Source: Litorimonas haliclonae (GTDB taxonomy: Bacteria; Pseudomonadota; Alphaproteobacteria; Caulobacterales; Maricaulaceae). From it: a DNA stretch of 64,000 nt. Both the position numbers and the translations under genes were made by a program. The stretch lies in the NCBI RefSeq assembly GCF_965138505.1, contig NZ_CBCSCO010000001.1:62001-126000 (forward strand), written 5' to 3'. A model generated the notes under the pieces. That model searched no databases. It was not told where the DNA came from and saw nothing but the letters and a program-made list of their open reading frames with translations. Below, piece after piece: positions 26,304 through 34,886 of this stretch; within the stretch, counting starts at the first letter, position 1; the number at the start of each line of letters is the position of its first letter.

Positions 26304-26629
26304 GTCGGCTTGCCGACTATGAGGATAAACGCGCTCATAATAGACGGACTGGACCCGGGGGCGGTACCCGGCGGCTCCACCATAAACCTTTACCCCGGTG
26401 AAGGCTTTTGATGGGGCCGAAATAGGATCGACAGACGTTCAAAAGGGTTAGCTTTCTTCCGTATGGGTACCGTTAAATGCCTATTTATTATAATTGCTAA
26501 TGACAATTATTCTGAGGAATTTGCCCTAGCTGCGTAAGCAGTTCGGACATTCCGACTTTAACTCCTAGCCCTTCAGACGGTTAGGCGGGCTTCGGGAGGT
26601 AGCTGGCAACAGAAACCTCCCACTTTTAT
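26304..26629 (+). ncRNA. ssrA: Transfer-messenger RNA, circularly permuted two-piece form
   Basis: The gene is read acceptor half first. The acceptor piece ends in GGCTCCACCA at 26373-26382, with the T-arm just before (CCCGGGGGCGGTACCCGG). A spacer of about 30 bases (26383-26412) is followed by the coding piece, which starts GGGGCCGAAATAGGATCGAC at 26413. Bases 26413-26419 pair with 26372-26378 to form the acceptor stem, including the G3:U70 wobble that marks alanine charging. The tag frame is 26496-26537 and encodes ANDNYSEEFALAA before TAA. The 3' end carries a GGGAGGT/ACCTCCC hairpin with the CTGGCAACAGAA loop seen in alphaproteobacterial tmRNAs. Outer ends are estimated. Confidence 0.93.
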
Positions 26630-26642
26630 TCAGCATAGCCCT

Positions 26643-28034
26643 TCACGTTCTCTTGATTAACCGCGCAGGTATGCCGCCTTCTGGCCTGAGCGTAACCGTC
26701 ATCAGCGGCCTCGGGTAACAATCCCCCGGCAGTTCAATTTCGTAATCCCGCACTAAGGTTGCAAGCGCCATAACGGCCTCCATCGTCGCAAAGGCCGCGC
26801 CGACGCATATTCTCGGCCCCGCGCCAAAGGGCATAAAAGCAGACCCTTTGGATTTCAAAGATGGATTGCGAAGGAAACGGTCAGGGTCAAAGGTGAGCGG
26901 ATTGTCCCAAAGCCGTTCGGTTCGGTGCATCACATAGTTGCAGAGCAAAAACGTGTCCCCGGCCTCAATCTTTCGCCCGTGTATTTCCGTTTCTTCATGG
27001 CATTCACGATTGAGCATCGGCGCAGGCGGATAAAGCCGCATGGTTTCGTCGATCACCGCCTGGGTAAAGGTCAGCTTCTCTATATGGTCGAATAGGACGT
27101 CTCCTTCTCCGCAGACGGACAAGACCTCGTCTCGGATGCGCCGGGCGGTTTCTGCGTGACTGCCCACTAAAAAGAGCGCCCAAGTCAAGGTCAGCGCCGT
27201 GGTTTCATGCCCCGCGATAAAGAAGCCGATTATATTATCGCCCTGCTCTCTCGCCGATAGCCCCTCGCCCGTTTTCGGATCTTTAGCCGCAATAAGGAGG
27301 CTGATAAGATCATCTTCGACCGGGTGCTTTGTTCGCTCCGCCAAGAGCCCGTCTGCCGCCCGTTTCAATCGCCTCAGCGCGGCGGAGCCTTTAGGGGTTA
27401 TTGGACGCGGCACCCATCTTGGCCACGGTATCAAATCGTCAGGGCGAAGCGTTCCGGCACTCGTGACAACATTACGTGTCGCAAATTTGAGACGGTCTTT
27501 ATCGAGTCCCTTCGGATCGCCGAGCAGGGCTCTCGCCAAAACGTCAAAGGTGAGTTCCGCCATAGCGGCATTCAAATCCAGCTCCGGCTCCGCATTCACT
27601 TTCTTGCAAAAACTGTGAAGGACTTCAGTTATCAGCGGGGCCAAGTCCTCCATGTGGCGTTTGCGAAACAGCGGCGCGACGCTTTTGCGCTGTCGTTTCC
27701 ATTGCTCGCCATGGACGGAAAGCAACCCTTCTTTTGTCGCGGGGCCCAAAATGCGGGCATCAATAGCTGTTTTCGTGAATTTATTCGCCTCTTTGGCTAA
27801 AACTGCCATCATGCCTTCGGGATCGGAAATGACATGGAGTTTCTTGCCAAAATTGGGCACACTCACAATTGGCTGATTATACACCATAGGGCCAAACCCT
27901 TCGATTGGATTACGCAAGAACGTCCAAGTTCTTTTAAAAAACCCTTCGCGGCCCGAGAGCGGTTTGGCATGAGGCGGGACGAAACGCCCTCGCCCGTCAT
28001 ATCGGGCAGAGATATCAGAATGACTGTTGGCCAT
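26643..28034 (-). CDS. Cytochrome P450
   Basis: A 463-residue soluble haem monooxygenase. Visible motifs: the oxygen-activating helix with FFIAGHETTALTLTWAL, the ExxR motif in DETMRLYPPAPML, the PERF-like DPDRFLRN, and the haem loop FMPFGAGPRICVGAAFA with the cysteine ligand. It looks more like the membrane-independent CYP102/CYP4-like bacterial group than the camphor type, but the substrate is unknown and no ferredoxin partner lies next to it. I use the ATG at 28032-28034; a TTG at 28052 is possible. It ends 14 bases from ssrA on the opposite strand. Confidence 0.93.
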   Translation of the reverse strand: MANSHSDISARYDGRGRFVPPHAKPLSGREGFFKRTWTFLRNPIEGFGPMVYNQPIVSVPNFGKKLHVISDPEGMMAVLAKEANKFTKTAIDARILGPATKEGLLSVHGEQWKRQRKSVAPLFRKRHMEDLAPLITEVLHSFCKKVNAEPELDLNAAMAELTFDVLARALLGDPKGLDKDRLKFATRNVVTSAGTLRPDDLIPWPRWVPRPITPKGSAALRRLKRAADGLLAERTKHPVEDDLISLLIAAKDPKTGEGLSAREQGDNIIGFFIAGHETTALTLTWALFLVGSHAETARRIRDEVLSVCGEGDVLFDHIEKLTFTQAVIDETMRLYPPAPMLNRECHEETEIHGRKIEAGDTFLLCNYVMHRTERLWDNPLTFDPDRFLRNPSLKSKGSAFMPFGAGPRICVGAAFATMEAVMALATLVRDYEIELPGDCYPRPLMTVTLRPEGGIPARLIKRT

Positions 28035-28144
28035 GGTATAACTACGTTTCAACAGGATGTATGGGCACTGTAAAGAGATAAGAAAGTTTCAGTCGACGGC
28101 GAAACGTCAGTTGATATTTTACGGTAGAAGTCTAGGGTATGAAT

Positions 28145-28729
28145 ATGAGTCAAGACCTGATGAATTATGATCAGATGACACAGCTCGCTTTGCGGGGTGT
28201 GGTACGGGACGCTATTCGGCGCGTTATTCGCGAAGACGGCCTGCCCGGAGCGCATCATTTTTACATCACCTTTCTGACCCGTTACCCAGGTGTTGAGATC
28301 GATGAGGGTCTGGCGAGTAAATACCCCGAAGAGATCACGATAGTTCTGGAACACCAGTTCTGGGATCTGAACGCCTATTCGGACGAGTTCGAAGTCACGC
28401 TGAAATTTGGCGGCATTCCGAAATATCTGAAAGTGCCTTATCACGCCATTTCTCGCTTCCATGATCCAAGCGTAGGTTTTGCTCTGCAATTCGATCCACC
28501 CGTCGAGCTTGATCCCGCGGCAAATGCTGTTGGCAAATTACGCCCTGTCCCTGATGAAGGCGACGCGGAGGCGACCACCAAGTTGGAAGACGCGTTAAAA
28601 GAGACACCGGCCGCCAAAAACAAATCCAAAAAATCATCGGATAAAGCCGACGCTGAAAAAGATAAGAGCGACAAAGAAGGCGAAGACGAAGCTAATGTTG
28701 TCAGCTTGGATGCTTTCCGTAAGAAATAA
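28145..28729 (+). CDS. sspB: SspB, adaptor for ClpXP (alpha type)
   Basis: A 194-residue protein. The N-terminal 130 residues match the alphaproteobacterial SspB fold: LREDGLPGAHHFYITFLTRYPG-like start, then LEHQFWDLNAYSDEFEVTLKFGG and FHDPSVGFALQFD. The tail is long, lysine- and acid-rich and disordered, ending in NVVSLDAFRKK, the kind of segment that docks on ClpX. It binds the N-terminal part of the ssrA tag and tethers tagged proteins to ClpXP. The ATG at 28145 has AGGG seven bases upstream; an ATG at 28139 is too close to it. Its partner RNA gene ssrA lies 1.5 kb away. Confidence 0.92.
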   Translation: MSQDLMNYDQMTQLALRGVVRDAIRRVIREDGLPGAHHFYITFLTRYPGVEIDEGLASKYPEEITIVLEHQFWDLNAYSDEFEVTLKFGGIPKYLKVPYHAISRFHDPSVGFALQFDPPVELDPAANAVGKLRPVPDEGDAEATTKLEDALKETPAAKNKSKKSSDKADAEKDKSDKEGEDEANVVSLDAFRKK

Positions 28730-28844
28730 TGATTTCTTTGTTCCTGGCCTTGAGCCGGAACCTCCTTACAATTATGGAACCTATCACTGGCACACCCAGG
28801 ATTAAATCCGGGAAAAGTTCCCCTATAGATTTTTGAGGCAAAAA

Positions 28845-30236
28845 ATGACTGACATGAGAACTGAAACAGACAGTTTCGGGCCCCTTGAAGTTCCTTCAGA
28901 CAAATATTACGGCGCACAAACGGCCCGTTCGCTGATCAATTTCCCAATTGGAATTGAGACGATGGCGCCGGCCATTATCCGCGCGCTCGGCGTCATCAAA
29001 CGCTCCGCCGCCCTCGCCAATAAGTCTCTTGATAATTTGGACGACAAACGCGCCAAGGCCATTGTTGAGGCGGCCTCCGATGTCGCCGAAGGCAAACTCA
29101 ATGACAATTTCCCGCTTTCGGTTTGGCAAACAGGGTCAGGCACTCAGTCCAATATGAATTCAAATGAGGTTATCTCTAACCGCGCGATTGAAATCATGGG
29201 CGGCGAAATTGGCTCCAAAGACCCGGTTCACCCAAATGATCACGTCAACCGCAGCCAGTCTTCCAACGACACCTTCCCCACAGCTATGCACATCGCCGCC
29301 GCTGAGGAAATTCATCATAAGCTCCTTCCCGCTCTGCAGCAGCTTCGTAATGCGCTGAACGATAAAGCCAATGAGTTTAAAGATATCATCAAAATTGGCC
29401 GAACTCACACCCAGGACGCGACGCCGATTACATTGGGACAGGAATTTTCCGGCTATGTGGCCCAAATTGATCTGGGTATAAAGCGCGTCGAAAACGGGCT
29501 TAAAGAACTTTACCCTCTTGCACAGGGGGGAACGGCTGTTGGAACTGGTCTCAATGCAAAACCTGGCTTTGCTAAGGCTTTTGCCGAAGAAGTGGCGAAT
29601 TACACGAAGCTCCCTTTCATAACGGCTGAAAATAAATTCGAAGCTTTGGCCGCACACGACGCCTTCGTCTCGGCTCATGGAGCTTTGAACACTGTCGCCG
29701 CCTCATTGTTCAAGATTGCCAACGACATCCGTTTCCTCGGCTCTGGCCCTCGTTCTGGACTCGGAGAATTATCTCTACCGGAAAATGAACCGGGGTCTTC
29801 CATCATGCCGGGTAAAGTTAACCCAACGCAGTGCGAAGCTCTCACCATGGTCTGCACGCAAGTTATGGGCAACCAAACGACAATGAGCATTGCCGGCTCT
29901 CAGGGGCACTTTGAACTCAATGTCTATAAGCCAGTGATGGCCTATAATATGCTACAATCCATCCAGCTTCTCTCTGATGCATCCGTCAGTTTTGCGGATA
30001 AATGCGTCGTCGGTATTGAGGCGAATGAAGACCGTATCGAAGACCTGTTGGGTCGTTCGCTTATGCTCGTGACCGCCCTCGCCCCGACGATCGGCTATGA
30101 CAATGCGACCAAAGTCGCCAAGACGGCTCATAAGAACGGCACGACCCTGCGCGAAGAAGCGGTCAATCTCGGATTTGTCACAGAGGAAGAATTCGACAAA
30201 GTTGTCCGTCCTGAGCTGATGATCAAGCCGCGTTGA
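28845..30236 (+). CDS. fumC: Fumarate hydratase, class II
   Basis: A 463-residue iron-independent fumarase interconverting fumarate and malate in the TCA cycle. Signature parts are SFGPLEVPSDKYYGAQTARS, GSGTQSNMNSNEVISNRA, HPNDHVNRSQSSNDTFPT and the superfamily signature GSSIMPGKVNP with the catalytic serine. The ATG at 28845 follows GAGG by 6 bases; an in-frame TTG at 28833 is less likely. One base separates its stop from the next gene, so it heads a small operon with two DUF genes. Confidence 0.97.
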   Translation: MTDMRTETDSFGPLEVPSDKYYGAQTARSLINFPIGIETMAPAIIRALGVIKRSAALANKSLDNLDDKRAKAIVEAASDVAEGKLNDNFPLSVWQTGSGTQSNMNSNEVISNRAIEIMGGEIGSKDPVHPNDHVNRSQSSNDTFPTAMHIAAAEEIHHKLLPALQQLRNALNDKANEFKDIIKIGRTHTQDATPITLGQEFSGYVAQIDLGIKRVENGLKELYPLAQGGTAVGTGLNAKPGFAKAFAEEVANYTKLPFITAENKFEALAAHDAFVSAHGALNTVAASLFKIANDIRFLGSGPRSGLGELSLPENEPGSSIMPGKVNPTQCEALTMVCTQVMGNQTTMSIAGSQGHFELNVYKPVMAYNMLQSIQLLSDASVSFADKCVVGIEANEDRIEDLLGRSLMLVTALAPTIGYDNATKVAKTAHKNGTTLREEAVNLGFVTEEEFDKVVRPELMIKPR

Positions 30237-30237
30237 T

Positions 30238-30444
30238 ATGTCAGACAATGTCATAAAATTTGGCAAGGCAGCGAAAGCCGTTAAGCGCTCTAAAAAAGAG
30301 AAACAAGCAGCCGAGAACCGAGCGCGCTTTGGTCAGAAAAAAGATCAGAAGACCCTGAAAGCAAAGCTGACGGAAAAGCTCCAGAGCAAGCTAGACGCGC
30401 ATAAAATCGAAAAATCCGTTAAAAAGGATAAGGATGAGTCTTAA
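30238..30444 (+). CDS. DUF4169 family protein
   Basis: A 68-residue, very basic protein (about one third lysine or arginine), beginning with VIKFGKAAKAVKRSKKEKQA, a hallmark of DUF4169. The function is unknown; composition suggests nucleic-acid or ribosome contact. It starts 1 base after fumC and overlaps the next gene by 11 bases. The same trio of fumC, DUF4169 and a ribbon-helix-helix gene occurs in other alphaproteobacteria as far as I recall. Confidence 0.82.
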   Translation: MSDNVIKFGKAAKAVKRSKKEKQAAENRARFGQKKDQKTLKAKLTEKLQSKLDAHKIEKSVKKDKDES

Positions 30445-30658
30445 AAAGCGCTCTGTTTCGCTTTACGGGCATCAGACCTCCCTCGCCCTAGAGGAAGAGT
30501 TCTGGGCCGTCATTGACGCTCATCTTAAAAATAGCGGGCAGAGCTTTGCCCGTTTCATCCGGGAGTTGGATGACAAACGACTGGAAGAGACGTCCAATCA
30601 AAATCTTGCCTCTTATTTGCGCGTCTGGGTTTTAAAATCGGTTATGACTGAGCAATGA
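30434..30658 (+). CDS. Ribbon-helix-helix domain protein
   Basis: A 74-residue protein matching the RHH_4-type ribbon-helix-helix family: KKRSVSLYGHQTSLALEEEFW forms the beta strand and first helix, and SFARFIRELDDKRL the second. These are usually DNA-binding dimers, but this subgroup has no known targets. It overlaps the DUF4169 gene by 11 bases, so the two proteins are probably made together. Confidence 0.82.
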   Translation: MSLKKRSVSLYGHQTSLALEEEFWAVIDAHLKNSGQSFARFIRELDDKRLEETSNQNLASYLRVWVLKSVMTEQ

Positions 30659-30694
30659 CTTGCATATATGCCGGGAATTAAGGAATGTCTGACC

Positions 30695-31072
30695 ATGGCT
30701 CTGATTTACCGCACTCGAAAAGTCGTCAAACCGGGAGACCTTAACTCCCGAAATACGCTTTTCGGCGGACGTCTTTTGGAATGGATTGACGAAGAATGCG
30801 GTGTTTACGCTGCCTGCCAGATGGAAACCCAAACACTCGTCACAAAATCTATGTCAGAGCTGAACTTTCTCGCACCGGCCCGGCAAGGAGATGTGATTGA
30901 AATTGGGGCGGAGACCGTCGCCGTGGGCCGGTCCACTATAACCGTGCGCTGTCATGTTCGGATAAAAACCACTCAGCAGGAAATCGTCTCGATTGACGAA
31001 ATTGTTTTTGTGAATGTTGATGATGACGGAAGGCCTGTCCGCCACGGCAAGTATAAAAGAAAATCACAATAA
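30695..31072 (+). CDS. Acyl-CoA thioesterase, hotdog fold (YciA-like)
   Basis: A 125-residue single hotdog-domain enzyme hydrolysing acyl-CoA. The conserved NTLFGGRLLEWIDEE contains the catalytic aspartate, and VTKSMSELNFLAPARQGD and VGRSTITVRCHV match the YciA/acyl-CoA hydrolase group. I chose the ATG at 30695, with AAGGA 10 bases upstream; an ATG at 30668 would add nine residues without homology. It follows the ribbon-helix-helix gene by 36 bases. Confidence 0.9.
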   Translation: MALIYRTRKVVKPGDLNSRNTLFGGRLLEWIDEECGVYAACQMETQTLVTKSMSELNFLAPARQGDVIEIGAETVAVGRSTITVRCHVRIKTTQQEIVSIDEIVFVNVDDDGRPVRHGKYKRKSQ

Positions 31073-31155
31073 CTCCACGGCTGACCCCCTACTCGCTATG
31101 ACATCGGGACAGTTCGCCCATAGCCAAAGTGAATTGTTGCCCCTATGTTCCGCCC

Positions 31156-33507
31156 ATGTCTGCCGCTGATTCCTTCCAACCCGCCCCGCCCCGGCCCACC
31201 GGACGCTCAATTTCCGAGCAGGCTATGCCTGTACGCCAATTTGGGAATGCTGAAAAAGCGGATTACCTCGACGGCCTAAACCCAGAACAAAAAGAAGCGG
31301 TGCTCGCTCTGGACGGCCCCTTACTTGTTCTCGCCGGCGCTGGAACGGGGAAAACGCGGGTTTTGACCTGTCGCCTGGCCCATATTCTGACGACGGGCCG
31401 CGCTTACCCCAGTCAGATCCTATCCGTGACTTTTACCAATAAAGCGGCGCGGGAAATGCGCCACCGCGTCGGGAAGTTACTCGGAGAGCAGGTGGAGGGC
31501 CTGCCTTGGCTCGGTACCTTCCACTCTATCGCCGCCAAAATCCTGCGTATTCACGCCGAATTGGTCGGCCTCAAATCCGGATTTACGATACTGGATACGG
31601 ATGATCAGATACGTCTTTTAAAACAAGTTATCAAAGCGGCCGATATTGATGAGAAACGCTGGACGGCCCGGTACCTCGTCGCTTTGATTGATAGTTGGAA
31701 GAATAAAGGCCTGACCCCGGAAAAAATAAATTCCAAACAGAGCTATAAATTCGCCGACGGCAAAGGGGCCGAACTCTACAAAACATACCAAGAGCGATTG
31801 AGAGTTTTGAACGCCTGTGATTTCGGCGACTTACTTCTGCACAACCTGACCCTGTTCACGGAAAATCCTGAAATTCTAACAAAGTATCATCAGAAATTTC
31901 GATACCTTCTCGTGGATGAGTATCAGGACACCAATGTCTGCCAATATCTCTGGCTTCGTCTTTTGGCCCAGGGTTCAGAGAATATTTGCGTCGTCGGAGA
32001 TGACGACCAGTCTATCTATGGTTGGCGCGGGGCCGAAGTCGATAATATCCTGCGGTTTGAGAAAGACTTTCCTGGCGCTAAAGTGGTCAAACTGGAGCGT
32101 AATTACCGCTCAACAGAGCATATTCTCGGAGCGGCCTCGGGCCTTATTGCGTCTAATCAGGACCGCTTGGGCAAAACGCTCTGGACCGAAGATGAGGGCG
32201 GGCACAAAGTCAGCGTGACAGGCGTCTGGGACGCCCCCGCCGAAGCCCGTATCATTTCGGGTGAAATCGAAAATTGGCGGTCACAGAACCGTCCGTATAA
32301 CGATGTTGCCATTTTGGTACGCGCCTCCCGCCAAATGCGAAGCTTCGAAGAACGCTTTATTCAGCTCGGCCTGCCTTACCGCGTCATTGGCGGGCCACGC
32401 TTTTTCGAACGCGCCGAAATCCGCGACGCTCATGCTTATTTGCGCGTGTTGAAGTCCGACACGGACGACCTTGCGTTTGAGCGCATCGTCAATACCCCAA
32501 AACGCGGCATTGGGGCGACCACAATTCAAAAGCTTCAGACCGCTGCCCGGTCTATGGGGATTAGCCTCGAAGCGACCACACGCGAGCTTACGAAAACGGA
32601 TGAGATTAGAGGCAAAGCTCGCACAGCCCTTCGCGCCTTTATTTTGGACATAGATCGTTGGCGCCAAGAAGCCAGAGATATTCGCCATACCGAAATGGCT
32701 GAGAAAATCTTGGATGAAAGCGGCTACACACAAATGTGGCGCGATAGTAAAGACGCGAAGTCCGCTGGGCGACTCGAAAATTTGAAAGAACTCATTCAAG
32801 CGATGGACGAGTTTGAAACGCTTGACGCCTATCTCGAACATGTGAGCCTAGTTTTGGATGTCGACCGAGGGCCACAAGAAGACGAAATCTCTTTGATGAC
32901 ACTACATTCTGCCAAAGGTCTTGAATTTCCGCTCGTCTTCCTCCCCGGATGGGAAGAAGGCGTCTTTCCGAGCCAAAAAAGCATGGATGAAAACGGCCTC
33001 GCAGGTCTCGAAGAGGAACGCCGCCTGGCCTATGTCGGGATAACGCGTGCGCGGGAAAAGGCCAAAATCTACTTTGCCGCCAACCGACAAGTTTACGGGT
33101 CGTGGCAATCCAGCGTCCCATCACGCTTTATCGACGAACTCCCGGTTCAACATGTCGAGGCCGAAAGTGAGCAGAGCCAGCAGCACGGAAGCGCGGTGGC
33201 CCGACAGATTGCCAGCGACTTTTCCTCTAGCTTTGAGCGCGCCAAGAGCGACCGGGATTCGCCGGGTTGGCAGCGCTATCAGGCTAATAAGAATAAAAAC
33301 TTTGGCCGTGCCCCGAAGGAAATTGAAGGCCATGCAATACGCAGACCCGCCAAAAAACCAACCAGCGCGTTCAAGGTCGGCGACCGAATCTTCCACCAAA
33401 AATTTGGCTATGGACGTATTGCCTCTGCTGACGGTAATAAACTCATGGTCGCCTTCGAAAAAGCGGGCGAGAAGAAGGTTTTAGACGGATTCGTAGAACG
33501 GGCTTAA
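31156..33507 (+). CDS. uvrD: UvrD/PcrA-type DNA helicase
   Basis: A 783-residue superfamily 1A helicase for nucleotide excision and mismatch repair. Helicase motifs: Walker A VLAGAGTGKTRVL, LSVTFTNKAAREM (Ia), LVDEYQDTN (II), GDDDQSIYGWRGA (III), LERNYRS (IV), MTLHSAKGLEFPLVFL (V) and EEERRLAYVGITRA (VI). The C-terminal Tudor-like domain (FKVGDRIFHQKFGYGRIASA) is the RNA-polymerase-binding module of PcrA/UvrD. I use the ATG at 31156; a GTG at 31129 is the alternative. One base separates its stop from the lipoprotein gene. Confidence 0.95.
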   Translation: MSAADSFQPAPPRPTGRSISEQAMPVRQFGNAEKADYLDGLNPEQKEAVLALDGPLLVLAGAGTGKTRVLTCRLAHILTTGRAYPSQILSVTFTNKAAREMRHRVGKLLGEQVEGLPWLGTFHSIAAKILRIHAELVGLKSGFTILDTDDQIRLLKQVIKAADIDEKRWTARYLVALIDSWKNKGLTPEKINSKQSYKFADGKGAELYKTYQERLRVLNACDFGDLLLHNLTLFTENPEILTKYHQKFRYLLVDEYQDTNVCQYLWLRLLAQGSENICVVGDDDQSIYGWRGAEVDNILRFEKDFPGAKVVKLERNYRSTEHILGAASGLIASNQDRLGKTLWTEDEGGHKVSVTGVWDAPAEARIISGEIENWRSQNRPYNDVAILVRASRQMRSFEERFIQLGLPYRVIGGPRFFERAEIRDAHAYLRVLKSDTDDLAFERIVNTPKRGIGATTIQKLQTAARSMGISLEATTRELTKTDEIRGKARTALRAFILDIDRWRQEARDIRHTEMAEKILDESGYTQMWRDSKDAKSAGRLENLKELIQAMDEFETLDAYLEHVSLVLDVDRGPQEDEISLMTLHSAKGLEFPLVFLPGWEEGVFPSQKSMDENGLAGLEEERRLAYVGITRAREKAKIYFAANRQVYGSWQSSVPSRFIDELPVQHVEAESEQSQQHGSAVARQIASDFSSSFERAKSDRDSPGWQRYQANKNKNFGRAPKEIEGHAIRRPAKKPTSAFKVGDRIFHQKFGYGRIASADGNKLMVAFEKAGEKKVLDGFVERA

Positions 33508-33508
33508 A

Positions 33509-34885
33509 ATGAATTTTTTAAAATCAGGACTAATGTGGCTTTCATTGGCGGCCATGGGTGTGAGCGGCTGTGCCTCCACGGATACACGGGTCTTAAGCAT
33601 CAATTCCCTGACATCAGAGAACTATAATGATGGTACCTTTCGAGGCCTCGAAGCGCTCGCCACGGGTTATGACAATAAACCCGGAAATCGCGTCAATATC
33701 ATTTACCTGCACGGCATTGGCTGGATTGAAAACCCGGATGACAAACCCTTGGCAAATGAATTCATCAAAGGTTTGGCCAATGCTTATAATCTTGAGCTGG
33801 ATGATAAAGCCGTTAGCAGCCTTTGCGGCCGGGACACGACCGAGGAAGAAACCAAACTTAACAATCACATATATATCAAAGAAGAAACGCCAAGGCGTTA
33901 CCATACGGCTCTGCCAGGGATCGACCTCTCCCTGGATGATTTGGTCTGCCTTGACCGGCAGGTTTTGAATGTCAGCGATGACTTGGAATATGTGATTTAT
34001 CGGGTCTTCTGGGATGAAATTTTCTGGCAAAGTCTTCAGGAGCCGCATGTTGGATTTGATGATCACCTGAAAGAAGACGGCGTCGCCGCTCTGCGCCGGA
34101 AATATAATAGCTATTTGAAGGATAAGCTCATCAATTTCGGCTTTTCCGACGCCGTATTATATCTCGGCCCAGTCGGAGAAGAAATCCGAGAGGCTATTTA
34201 CGGGGCGATGTGCAGCGCCAATCTTGATGCCGGTGGATATGAATTTAAGGAACAGGGCAAGCGCGTCACCGCTGAAGAGATTTGCCAGATTGCGAATGAG
34301 ACCTCAGTCGAAACGGATCAATTTGTTTTCGTAACGGAGAGCCTGGGCAGCAAAATTGCCTTTGATATCATGCGAAATGTCATGACCGATGAAAAAGATA
34401 CTGTTCACGACGCGATGATTGAAAACACCGAATTCATTATGCTTGCCAATCAAGTTGCTTTGTTAAACCTATCCGATTTGAGCAGTGAGAAACCCAAGGT
34501 CCCGCCATATATGGCGCCAGAAGAGCGACCGACGATTGTAGCCTTTTCCGAAGTAAATGATTTTCTAAGCTATGAGCTTGTTCCCTATTACCGGAGCTTG
34601 ATGGACAATGGCGAACGTCACAGCGTCTTTGTAGGAAACGACAAACGTGATATTTCCGACGATATTGTTTCCATGGTGGGTTTCAACATGATTGATATGC
34701 GGGTCGAGTTTGCCAATCCTCTCATCCCATTGGTCAAAGGTTTGGTGGATCCGCTGAGAGCCCATAATGGCCACTCCGCCCAACCGGAATTAATGAGGTA
34801 TATGGTTTGCGGCGCTCAAAACGGGCAATTGCGGACAGCAGGTTGTATCGCAGACCTTGTTGGCCCTCCCCTGAAGAAAAAATGA
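33509..34885 (+). CDS. Lipoprotein with alpha/beta-hydrolase-like motifs, unknown function
   Basis: A 458-residue protein I cannot assign to a named family. It has a lipoprotein signal: hydrophobic segment then VSGC at residues 18-21, so it is probably anchored in the outer or inner membrane. Hydrolase-like marks are NIIYLHGIGW (oxyanion-loop HG), FVFVTESLGSKIAFD (a nucleophile elbow with Ser in xExSLG, missing the first glycine of GxSxG), and a C-terminal LRAHNGHS that could supply the histidine. It sits 1 base after uvrD and 1 base before prmA, so it is co-transcribed with both. An envelope esterase or lipase is inference only. Confidence 0.8.
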   Translation: MNFLKSGLMWLSLAAMGVSGCASTDTRVLSINSLTSENYNDGTFRGLEALATGYDNKPGNRVNIIYLHGIGWIENPDDKPLANEFIKGLANAYNLELDDKAVSSLCGRDTTEEETKLNNHIYIKEETPRRYHTALPGIDLSLDDLVCLDRQVLNVSDDLEYVIYRVFWDEIFWQSLQEPHVGFDDHLKEDGVAALRRKYNSYLKDKLINFGFSDAVLYLGPVGEEIREAIYGAMCSANLDAGGYEFKEQGKRVTAEEICQIANETSVETDQFVFVTESLGSKIAFDIMRNVMTDEKDTVHDAMIENTEFIMLANQVALLNLSDLSSEKPKVPPYMAPEERPTIVAFSEVNDFLSYELVPYYRSLMDNGERHSVFVGNDKRDISDDIVSMVGFNMIDMRVEFANPLIPLVKGLVDPLRAHNGHSAQPELMRYMVCGAQNGQLRTAGCIADLVGPPLKKK

Positions 34886-34886
34886 T

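Noticed and set aside
26112..26411. 99-codon frame running from the DUF2853 gene into ssrA
   Set aside because: It crosses an intrinsic terminator and the tmRNA acceptor half; not a gene.
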